Of a stretch of DNA of 19,404 nt, positions 7,995 to 14,582 are shown piece by piece. The DNA lies in NCBI GenBank assembly GCA_964503685.1, contig CAZDAW010000065.1, positions 1-19,404 on the forward strand, in the 5' to 3' direction. The position numbers and the translations under genes are program-made. A model generated the notes under the pieces. The model did not search any database, was not told where the DNA came from, and was given only the letters and a program-made list of their open reading frames with translations. The DNA comes from CAZDAW01 sp964503685. Lineage in GTDB: Bacteria > Chloroflexota > Anaerolineae > Anaerolineales > Anaerolineaceae. The first letter of the stretch is position 1; the number at the start of each line of letters is the position of its first letter.

Positions 7995-8134
7995 ATACGT
8001 CCTCGTTAAGATTTTATTCTGGTTTGTTTTTTTGTTTTTGCCGTCAACAACCAGTTTACTTTTACCCTTACCCAATTCTATCGAATATTCGCAGGCAGCG
8101 CCAGATGGCGCGCAAGATTGATTAAGTTGGAGAA

Positions 8135-8270
8135 TTAATCCAGGCTGCGCCTGGACATGACTGCGAACCTCGGATTTTGGCGTTGCGACTGCTTCGTCGG
8201 GCAAAAAGCGCCTTTCTCGCAGCAACAAACGCAGTGATGATTATCAAGATAGCAGCTTGAGTTCGTTAAA
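8135..8270 (-). repeat. Element B, copy 3 (inverted)
   Basis: Read on the minus strand, this copy matches B copies 1 and 2 along most of their length (for example TCTCGCAGCAACAAACGCAG on the plus strand). It lies about 140 bp upstream of the dehydrogenase start. The in-frame N-terminal extension of that gene up to 8228 is a translation of this unit and is not counted as protein. Confidence 0.72.
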
Positions 8271-8496
8271 GGAATAAACATGACGATCAATACTTTGCCG
8301 CTTTGTTGAATTCCCAATAAACTTCATCCTCCAGCAATATTATAAATCCTATTCACTCAGTTTGTGTTTAAATCCATCCAATTCACTAGGACAATCACAT
8401 CTTATGTCTGATAACCATGCTGTTTGCCCATTTTATCGTTTAGAGTAAATCCGGATAACTCTCATGCTCGGTTTTACTTGCTCTACAGAAGAAAAT
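8271..8496. other. Intergenic region without a recognisable gene
   Basis: About 225 bp of AT-rich sequence lie between B copy 3 and A copy 2. Both strands were read; no gene, RNA or strong hairpin was recognised. It may contain the dehydrogenase promoter. Confidence 0.4.
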
Positions 8497-8694
8497 ATAA
8501 CCGATGATGCATCAATCATAAATTTTGCCATCATCGCGAAGGAGCGCCCCTGCGGGATACGCTGCGCTAAGCGACTGACATCGTACCCGAAGGGTAAGCA
8601 ATCTCTTTCATGGGATAAGAGAGACTGCTTCGCCCTCAAAGAGGGCTCGCAGTGACAAAAACGGGTCAATTTTTCTACACCCGAATTCACGTTA
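8497..8694 (-). repeat. Element A, copy 2 (inverted, one end decayed)
   Basis: This is the reverse complement of A copy 1. Its outer end at 8694 (TAACGTGAATTCGGGTGTA read inward) keeps 16 of 19 terminal positions and the flanking TA. The inner end diverges after a GATTGATG segment shared with copy 1, leaving only a TTAT-like trace near 8497, so one terminal repeat appears eroded or deleted. The internal sequence is otherwise very similar, which implies fairly recent spread. Confidence 0.72.
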
Positions 8695-8779
8695 TTTAGA
8701 TGCGATTGCCCTATCCAATTCAAAGATTTTGTGACCGCCTTTTCCTAACCGCAATAAAATCTGGCAGCTTCATCTTTTC

Positions 8780-8950
8780 TCATACTGGTAAACCATTTTG
8801 CCAGCTGCTTCCCAATTTGTGAAAATTCTTCCAACAACCTGCGGCATAAGCTGCTTTTTGATCAGGCGAGACTATCCCACCTTCATGATCAAAGAGAATA
8901 AACCGTGCTCTGGCTGCACCCTGATCAATGCTTGAGGCATGTTTTGCCAT
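8780..8950 (-). pseudogene. Remnant of the N-terminus of a canonical glycerol kinase
   Basis: A 56-residue frame opens with ATG at 8950, preceded by an AAGGG site nine bases upstream. Its first 32 residues read as a GlpK N-terminus: a MAK start, SIDQG, then ARFILFDHEG, IVS and DQK. The GlpK phosphate loop would be DQGTTS; here the two Thr are Ala. After residue 32 the similarity stops and the frame ends at 8780. The frame beside it runs on to another stop near 8762 and is not recognisable either. The remaining roughly 430 residues of a kinase are absent. It is read as a truncated glpK lying upstream of the dehydrogenase gene, in the order expected of a glpK-glpD operon. Confidence 0.6.
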
Positions 8951-8977
8951 GAACAAAATCCCTTATCTGGCAAAAAG

Positions 8978-9012
8978 TATACCTGCCTTATAGCGAATAT
9001 AAGGCAGGTATA
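8978..9012 (-). terminator. Intrinsic terminator of membrane hydrolase 2
   Basis: A perfect 15-bp stem (TATACCTGCCTTATA, 8978-8992, with its complement at 8998-9012) and a GCGAA loop are followed on the minus strand by a run of five T. It lies about 105 bp past the hydrolase stop codon and only 27 bp before the glycerol kinase remnant's ATG, so it would also insulate that remnant from read-through. Confidence 0.8.
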
Positions 9013-9117
9013 TCCTATGGCCTCCTGTCAAAAGTCAGAAGGGACCTTGAACAGGTTTCTGAAAAAAATTGGGTTAAGTTACTGAACAAAATCACCTTTA
9101 TTAATTGGAGCAAACTC

Positions 9118-10881
9118 TTATCCGCCAAAGCTGAATATGCAATTTGCTGCCACAAGGTACCAGACGATGAAGAGCGTATTGATCAACGCGCCCACGTAAA
9201 CTCGACCCGTTTTTCGGAAGAAGAAAGTTGAAATCACTGCAATTACCGGAAGCAACGCCAAGAGAGCAATGGCATTGATCAGGCCCAAACCGCCAGGGCC
9301 AAAGGTGGCAGGCGCTCCAAAAAATTCCAGCGGAATGTAATAGTAAGCCAATACAACGCCAAGCCCTAACAGCAGTATCAAAGAATTGACTATTGCTTCT
9401 TTTGCGAAACTTGCCTTGCCCGAGTCTGTTCGCAGTGTTCCATGCAACGCGACAGAAATCGGGATAAAGTAAACAGCCGCCGGAATTATATAGGGCACCA
9501 TAATCAAGAGATGGCGCCAATCGGTCACCTTGAGGGTTAAGATCCAGGCGCGGAAGTCAACCATCAGCAAAGAGTTAACTAAGAACAGAACGATATAGCC
9601 GCTCACCACAACGGCTAAAGCAAGCAAGAAGGATTTTCCAATTTGTTTCCAATCAAGTTTGCCATTTTCATCAGCCAGGCCATAGCTATTAAGGGTCATA
9701 CCGGCTTTTCGGCCAAAAATAAAGTGAGCTACAACCAAAACGGCGATGGTGATTAAACCTACAACAAAAATCCAACCTACAAATCCGGTGGTAATCCCTT
9801 CAAGCTTCAACGGATTGGCCATAAAGAATTTAAGGAACAGATCATAAAGAGTAAGCGGCCCTACCAATGCCGTAATGATGGCAAAAATCCACCAGCGCAA
9901 ACCGGTATTACCTTTGTATTCCGGCATGGATGCGTTAACTGTCTGGAAATAAGGCACAGTTAGTAACAACGCGCCAAGACCCAACAGGAAAATGATCAAT
10001 CCAACAAACGCCAGTCCCGTACCCAGAACTTTATATTGCCAGATTTGATTTTCTGCGGGCAATGTGGAGATATTTGCTCCCTGTAAAGTCATGCCAAACC
10101 AGCGAATTGCATTTCCAATTGAAACAGGGTCATCCGTTGAAGCCGGATGGTTCCCAAAATGGGTGTAGATCACTTTGCCAGTGCCATCTTCAATGGAACC
10201 ATAAACTTTCCCTTCGACAATGGGTTGATCCGTTCCAAATAATTCCATTGCAGAAGGCATAGAAGTAACCTCAGATCCCTTGCTTGCGCCAAATGGCTGC
10301 GGCACTTCGCTGCCCAACCCCCAACTCATTGCAAAATTTTTATCAATCTCGCATTGGCTGCAACTCCCATCCATATAGAACAAAGCCTTGTAACCATCAG
10401 GGATGGCCAGGGCAGCCCCTTCAATAGCGCCAGCGCCCATTGACATGCCAATAAGACCGACGTTATCAAGATCAACAATATCCAATGTGCGAAGATATTT
10501 TAAGCCGTCCAGAGCCCCATACGCGTTCACGCTGGGTGAAGGCACATCGGAATATTCACTGAACCCATGCCCATCCAGGTCCATAGCCAGGACCACATAT
10601 CCCCGGCGGGCTAATTCAAGAGCGGTATTGCTCATATACTCTTTACTGTTGTTGTAACCATGCGCCGCCAAAATGCCTGGCGCCGGGTTCTCAGTGTTCA
10701 CCCCATGTGGAATATACAGATACGCATCGTAGAGGCCGTCATAGGAGCCGTAGAATTTGACTTCCTTGACTGTTACAGTTCCGGCGCCAGTTTGGATCCA
10801 ACTGGCAAGAATACTGCCAATCAGAACCAAAATGAGACCTATTGACAACAAGCTCCAGTTCTTTCGATTCTTTTCTTTCAT
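9118..10881 (-). CDS. Membrane-anchored alpha/beta hydrolase with polytopic C-terminal domain (paralog 2)
   Basis: This 587-residue protein has the same layout as the one at 169-1971. It has a basic N-terminus, one membrane segment (about 10-30), an alpha/beta hydrolase domain (about 35-265) and seven to eight hydrophobic segments in the C-terminal half. The nucleophile elbow is G-M-S-M-G with Ser147, the oxyanion-type HG is at 74-75, and the probable catalytic His245 is in FGNHPAS. A small cluster of cysteines (CSQC, about 174-177) follows a predicted strand and could form a disulfide outside the cell; paralog 1 has Cys170 and Cys181 in the same region. An AAGGAG site lies six bases before the ATG. 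Substrate unknown; ester hydrolysis at the outer membrane face is the most cautious reading. The shared upstream block indicates that gene and control region were duplicated together. Confidence 0.85.
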   Translation of the reverse strand: MKEKNRKNWSLLSIGLILVLIGSILASWIQTGAGTVTVKEVKFYGSYDGLYDAYLYIPHGVNTENPAPGILAAHGYNNSKEYMSNTALELARRGYVVLAMDLDGHGFSEYSDVPSPSVNAYGALDGLKYLRTLDIVDLDNVGLIGMSMGAGAIEGAALAIPDGYKALFYMDGSCSQCEIDKNFAMSWGLGSEVPQPFGASKGSEVTSMPSAMELFGTDQPIVEGKVYGSIEDGTGKVIYTHFGNHPASTDDPVSIGNAIRWFGMTLQGANISTLPAENQIWQYKVLGTGLAFVGLIIFLLGLGALLLTVPYFQTVNASMPEYKGNTGLRWWIFAIITALVGPLTLYDLFLKFFMANPLKLEGITTGFVGWIFVVGLITIAVLVVAHFIFGRKAGMTLNSYGLADENGKLDWKQIGKSFLLALAVVVSGYIVLFLVNSLLMVDFRAWILTLKVTDWRHLLIMVPYIIPAAVYFIPISVALHGTLRTDSGKASFAKEAIVNSLILLLGLGVVLAYYYIPLEFFGAPATFGPGGLGLINAIALLALLPVIAVISTFFFRKTGRVYVGALINTLFIVWYLVAANCIFSFGG

Positions 10882-11180
10882 TTTCTTCTCCTTTTTTGTT
10901 AGTTTATAGAAAACTCAAAATAAGCATTTTTGAAACAATGCCTTTTTGTATGTCAAACTGACCATATTCCTCAGCCGACACAAATAATTGGTCGCATTAT
11001 TCAAGGCCATTTTTTCAGCGGCGTCGCTTATTAATAGAGAAGCTTTCTACTGAACTCCTTTATTATTACAAAACTCGAATTGAAATTGAATCAGGAGAAA
11101 CACCCAATTTGAAATGAAAAATCCCCATTGCGCAAATCCGAGGGATTAAAACCAATACTCCAAAGGAGCATTGCCGAAAG
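10882..11180 (-). promoter_or_regulatory. Upstream region of membrane hydrolase 2, with block shared with paralog 1
   Basis: Positions 11063-11174 align with 2219-2335 ahead of the paralogous gene and include a hairpin at 11153-11173. In the minus-strand transcript its one altered base pair becomes a G-U wobble, so folding is kept in that orientation. The rest of the gap (10882-11062) is AT-rich and shows no gene. A promoter for the hydrolase should lie here, but no strong -35/-10 pair stands out. Confidence 0.5.
11153..11173 (-). other. Conserved hairpin in the hydrolase 2 upstream block
   Basis: CAATACTCC (11153-11161) and GGAGCATTG (11165-11173) form a 9-bp stem with an AAA loop. It corresponds to the perfect hairpin at 2305-2335. 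No minus-strand gene lies upstream that would need a terminator, so a leader or regulatory role is possible. Confidence 0.5.
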
Positions 11181-11241
11181 CAGAATAAATAATCCGCGCG
11201 ATTTTCTCAGGGCATCAAATCCACCCCCCTGCCGGAGAGAA

Positions 11242-11263
11242 AGACGCCTTAATAGGCGTTTTT
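11242..11263. terminator. Terminator-like hairpin with T run
   Basis: ACGCCT and AGGCGT (11244-11259) pair around TAAT and are followed by five T on the plus strand. No plus-strand gene precedes it. It could end divergent or antisense transcription, or be left from a lost gene. Confidence 0.4.
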
Positions 11264-11338
11264 GGGTTTACCCAATTGACAACCCATCTGATGCGTATTT
11301 GTTTCGCCGGCCGATTTCCTTTTAATCAATTATTTCTC

Positions 11339-11387
11339 CCAGTTGGACAATATCCGCAAAAACGTCCATCAAACATGCTAATATGAT
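11339..11387 (+). promoter_or_regulatory. Putative promoter and LytTR-type direct repeat before the Tat flavoprotein
   Basis: CCAGTTGGA (11339-11347) and AACGTCCAT (11361-11369) each resemble the LytTR half-site pattern around GTT and are 22 bp apart. A -10-like TATGAT follows at 11382-11387, overlapping an alternative TGCTAATAT. No good -35 box is seen, as is usual for activator-dependent promoters. The match is short and tentative. Confidence 0.3.
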
Positions 11388-11444
11388 ATCAGCCAGAAAA
11401 TATTTTGGCGTATTTCCATTTATTCATAATAAGGAGGCATTTAA

Positions 11445-13277
11445 ATGTCACTGGAAGAGAAGAAATTCTCACGAAGAACCTTTTTAAAGGGCGCGGCTGT
11501 CGGCGCAGCAGGGATCGCTGCCACGAGTATTCTGGGTGGATGTGCGCCAAAAGTTGCCGGTGAAGGATCATCAGCCGGGGCGCCGGCCGCGGCTCCAGGC
11601 GACGGAGGCACCGGGGTTCCCCTGTTGTCGCCGAATTCTGAGCTGTTCAATTGGCGCAAGAAGCCCGAAGAACCCACCAAATTCGCCGAAGAAAAGAGCA
11701 CCGAAGTGGTAATCTGCGGCGCAGGTATCGCCGGGTTGAACGCCGCTCGATCGGCCGCCACGGAAGGCGCCAAGGTGATCGTCGTCGAAAAGAAATCCAC
11801 TTATGATGTTCACGGCTTTCAGTGCGCCACGGTTAACTCGAAGATGGTCAAGGAATTGGGTCTGGAAATTGACCCGATGGAATACTTCAAGGACTATATC
11901 AAGAATCAGCAGTTGCGCGTCAATCAGGAACTCATCAGCATGTGGGTCCATCGCTCCGGCGAGGCGTTTGATTTCTATGAAGAAATCATGCCGCCGAAAG
12001 GCAACGATTGGAAGACCAACTATCGCGCTGTCCTCTATGCGCCTCTGCCTGAAAGCTGGCCCGAAACCCATGCAACGGAACTCTATCACGCCTATATTGG
12101 CACCATTGACTTCAGTTACGAAAGCTGGGCTTATGCCGGTAAATTGTTGTATGAAAAATGCCTCGAAATGGGCGTTGAATTCGTCTTCGACACAGCCGGT
12201 TACATGCTGACGCAAGACGCCAACGGCAAAGTGAACGGCCTGATCACCCGCGACGCAAAGGATTCATCCGTCTATAAGAAATTCAACGCCAGCAAGGGCG
12301 TCATTCTGGCGTGCGGCAACTTTGCCAAAAACGTGCCGATGGTCAACGACCTGTGCATTGGCGACATTATGTGGGCTATGCGCAAGGGCGGGAAAGTCAC
12401 CTATAACGGCCTTGCCGCGAACGACGGCGATGGCCACATGATGGCGATATGGGCCGGCGCCGATATGGAACCCTGGCAACACAGCAGCAGCAGCGCCTTC
12501 ACACTCTTCCAGGCGCTGCCCGGTCTCAGCATCAATGCCAACGGCAAGCGCTGGCGCAATGAAGACGTGGTGATCTGGTCGGGCGGAACGATGGTGCGCA
12601 ACCAGCCGGGGATGTTCTACTGGGATGTCTTCGATAAAAACTGGCGGGACCTCATCGAGTTTACTTCGATCAACCATCGCGCCATGGATGTCACGGACAC
12701 TTTCTGGTCGCTGATCCCTGAAGGTTACAATACGCTGCCCGACGGCAGCAAGACCGACGGAAAACGACGCCTGCAGGATTACCTGGAGGCCGACCTCCTG
12801 GCTGCTGTGGATAATCCGGAAGGCGCCAAGTTTGGCGATTATGTCTTCATGAATGACAAGACCGTCGTTGCCAGCTCGCTGGAAAAACTGGCTGAATTCA
12901 TGGGATTTGATGAATACGCCACCAAGAACTTCCTTGCTGAGGTTAAGGCTTACAACGAACTTTGTGAAAAGGGCGTGGACACCCGATTCGGCAAGCGGGC
13001 CAATTTGCTCAAACCCATTGTTGAGCCGCCTTTCATTGCGACGCGCGCCGGCACTACACCGACGCCGGCGGTCGGCGATGAGGGACTCCGCGTTGACGGC
13101 GCAACCCTGGCCGTCACCCGCGCAGACAACGACCGCCCCATCGGCGGACTGTGGGCGGCCGGCGGAATCGTCGGCGGACGCGAAGGCCTCATGTACCTTC
13201 CTCCCATGTGCGGTCACAACCACGGCTGGTGCGTTACAACCGGTTATGTTGCCGGTAAAAGCGCCGCCAAAGGATAA
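11445..13277 (+). CDS. Tat-exported FAD-dependent reductase (fumarate reductase/flavocytochrome c-like flavoprotein), probable lipoprotein
   Basis: This is a 610-residue protein with a strong AAGGAGG ribosome site seven bases before the ATG. The N-terminus is a twin-arginine signal (SRRTFLKG, Arg10-Arg11) ending in LGGC with Cys33, so it may be lipid-anchored outside the membrane. An Ala/Gly/Pro linker (about 37-60) precedes the FAD-binding fold with GAGIAG at 92-97 and an acidic strand end (VVEKK). The C-terminus holds the second nucleotide-contact region near residues 580-600 (GGREGLMYLPPMCG, then TGYVAGKSAA). The family includes fumarate, urocanate, ketosteroid and other enoate reductases acting as extracytoplasmic electron sinks; the substrate here is unknown. 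No haem domain, FMN-binding domain or cytochrome partner is seen within the protein or nearby. Control by the linked LytTR pair is inferred. Confidence 0.88.
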   Translation: MSLEEKKFSRRTFLKGAAVGAAGIAATSILGGCAPKVAGEGSSAGAPAAAPGDGGTGVPLLSPNSELFNWRKKPEEPTKFAEEKSTEVVICGAGIAGLNAARSAATEGAKVIVVEKKSTYDVHGFQCATVNSKMVKELGLEIDPMEYFKDYIKNQQLRVNQELISMWVHRSGEAFDFYEEIMPPKGNDWKTNYRAVLYAPLPESWPETHATELYHAYIGTIDFSYESWAYAGKLLYEKCLEMGVEFVFDTAGYMLTQDANGKVNGLITRDAKDSSVYKKFNASKGVILACGNFAKNVPMVNDLCIGDIMWAMRKGGKVTYNGLAANDGDGHMMAIWAGADMEPWQHSSSSAFTLFQALPGLSINANGKRWRNEDVVIWSGGTMVRNQPGMFYWDVFDKNWRDLIEFTSINHRAMDVTDTFWSLIPEGYNTLPDGSKTDGKRRLQDYLEADLLAAVDNPEGAKFGDYVFMNDKTVVASSLEKLAEFMGFDEYATKNFLAEVKAYNELCEKGVDTRFGKRANLLKPIVEPPFIATRAGTTPTPAVGDEGLRVDGATLAVTRADNDRPIGGLWAAGGIVGGREGLMYLPPMCGHNHGWCVTTGYVAGKSAAKG

Positions 13278-13304
13278 TCCGATCTATAGCGGATAATTAT
13301 ATAG

Positions 13305-13340
13305 AACGACCCGCATCGTTTCTGATGCGGGTCGTTTTTC
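13305..13340. terminator. Bidirectional intrinsic terminator between convergent genes
   Basis: AACGACCCGCATC (13305-13317) pairs perfectly with GATGCGGGTCGTT (13324-13336) and is followed by further T on the plus strand, giving TTTTT in all. It sits 28 bp past the flavoprotein stop and 17 bp before the end of the opposing gene, so it can serve both. Confidence 0.88.
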
Positions 13341-13356
13341 AGGGGGGGGCATTGGA

Positions 13357-14400
13357 TTAAAACGCCAGCTCGCCGGCAACGATATGCCAGTCCATTTTTC
13401 CGGTTTCGGTCAGGGCAACCGCATCATCCTCTTCGTAAAGCAAACCTCGTTCGATCAGATGCCTGACACGCTGCTCAACTTCAGAGCTGAGAAGAGAAAG
13501 ATCGCAGGGTTCCAGGTTGAATAAGCTGTCAAGGACGGTATTGCTATCCACCCTGTTCTGTGTAATCGGCTCCATGCTGACGATCAATTTCGAGGGATCG
13601 CCGGCCGCCTCAACATAGGTTTGCACATCCGTCGTGTTCCGACTGATCACGCCGTCAATCGCCGAAACGGCGCCGACCCCAAAACCGAGGCGCGGCTGGT
13701 TCGAATAGATCGCTTTGTTCCACCGGCTGGCATAGCCTTCTCGCGCAAAATGGATGGGCGTGTATTGTTTAAAACTGGTTCCTCCGATAATGCGCATTGC
13801 TTCCTGATAAAATTCCATTCGCCTCGAATTTTCATGTTGATCGTGCGCCAGCAGGGTGATATGCATGCCCATATATCTTATAGCCTGCACAATAGAAAAG
13901 TTTAACGTGTCGAACGTCTGCCCCGGTAAACCGTAGTGCAGGGTGATATCGTAGTTAAAGAAGGTCATTTTTAACTGCACCATTCTCATAAAAACTTCCA
14001 GCGCCCTGGGCGCATAACTGCGCCCTAGTGCATCCAGTTCGGCCGGAACGAAAGTGCGCATGTCAAAACTGATGCGATTGACCCCATGCTCGCGCAGGGC
14101 GCGCAAATCGGCGTAGGTGACCGAGCCAGGCAAAGCATTAACCGTGATTTCGACGTCGCGCTGGAATTCGAGATTTTTCCTGAGCGTCTCAATAATATCT
14201 GTCAGCTTATCAGCAGGGTATTGCAGCAGGTTAGGGCCCGTGAGGCATATTGCCTCGACCAGGTAATCCTCTCGATAATCGGCGGCAGAGGCGAGTTCGG
14301 CTTTAAGCGCTTCGGTATAGTTATGCCGGTCAGAGGCGCCCGCCGTCCCGTGCGCGAAAGAGGCTATGTTAATTTGGACTGAAATTTTTTGTCGAGTCAT
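13357..14400 (-). CDS. HemW/HemN-like radical-SAM-fold protein lacking the iron-sulfur cysteines
   Basis: The 347-residue protein follows HemW/HemN over most of its length. The N-terminal strand aligns with the position of the CxxxCxxC loop. After it come the VEITVNALPGSVT segment (HemW EITIEANPGT), LREHGVNRISFDMRTF (like GVNRISLGVQSF), the LDALGRSYAP helix, YDITLHYGLPGQT (like DLMYGLPGQT), and a C-terminal winged-helix-like domain with LIERGLLYEE..AVALTETGKMD. In the place of the three cluster-binding cysteines it reads IASFAHGTAGASDRH. Only two cysteines occur in the whole chain, neither near that loop. Radical SAM chemistry is therefore unlikely; haem binding, as in HemW, or a scaffold/regulatory role is possible. 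A GAGG ribosome site lies five bases before the ATG. It is divergent from the LytTR regulator and convergent with the Tat flavoprotein. Confidence 0.75.
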   Translation of the reverse strand: MTRQKISVQINIASFAHGTAGASDRHNYTEALKAELASAADYREDYLVEAICLTGPNLLQYPADKLTDIIETLRKNLEFQRDVEITVNALPGSVTYADLRALREHGVNRISFDMRTFVPAELDALGRSYAPRALEVFMRMVQLKMTFFNYDITLHYGLPGQTFDTLNFSIVQAIRYMGMHITLLAHDQHENSRRMEFYQEAMRIIGGTSFKQYTPIHFAREGYASRWNKAIYSNQPRLGFGVGAVSAIDGVISRNTTDVQTYVEAAGDPSKLIVSMEPITQNRVDSNTVLDSLFNLEPCDLSLLSSEVEQRVRHLIERGLLYEEDDAVALTETGKMDWHIVAGELAF

Positions 14401-14424
14401 AAAAACCTCAATCTGTTTTTTAAC

Positions 14425-14430
14425 ATCATA
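14425..14430 (-). promoter_or_regulatory. Possible -10 box for the HemW-like gene
   Basis: TATGAT on the minus strand matches the sigma-70 -10 consensus at five of six positions and lies about 25 bp before the start codon. No clear -35 box accompanies it. Confidence 0.3.
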
Positions 14431-14481
14431 GGATAACTTATTCTAATCGGGTTATCGCCATAATGGCTAAAAATGGGAATA

Positions 14482-14530
14482 CTAATTAGACATGCTATCT
14501 GCCCAGTTAGTAATTTTTCAATGTTATAAT
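14482..14530 (+). promoter_or_regulatory. Extended -10 promoter with LytTR-type direct repeat, probably autoregulated
   Basis: TG-T-TATAAT (14522-14530) is a perfect extended -10 element 52 bp before the response regulator start. Two nine-base repeats, CTAATTAGA (14482-14490) and CCAGTTAGT (14503-14511), are exactly 21 bp apart. Two-turn spacing of GTT-centred half-sites is typical for LytTR/AgrA-like regulators. The pair sits where a -35 box would be and lies in the divergent gap, so it could also affect the HemW-like gene. Confidence 0.5.
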
Positions 14531-14582
14531 CATTTTTGTTACATCCGAAATATTTTAACAGGCATTTACCCGCGACAACGAT

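Noticed and set aside
7995..8228. N-terminal extension of the dehydrogenase reading frame (78 extra residues)
   Set aside because: It runs through the inverted B repeat, has no family similarity, and the start at 7994 has a ribosome site and the normal GlpD N-terminus.
8738..8812. Frame MPQVVGRIFTNWEAAGKMVY beside the glycerol kinase relic
   Set aside because: It could continue the relic after a frameshift, but only a PQ pair fits the GlpK pattern; too weak to annotate.
11344..11368. TGGAC/GTCCA inverted repeat before the flavoprotein gene
   Set aside because: Five-base arms with a 15-bp gap are likely by chance; the overlapping direct-repeat reading fits the linked LytTR regulator better.
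12264..13223. 319-residue minus-strand frame opposite the flavoprotein gene
   Set aside because: It is antisense to a well-supported gene; long open antisense frames are expected from its codon use, and it shows no recognisable domain.
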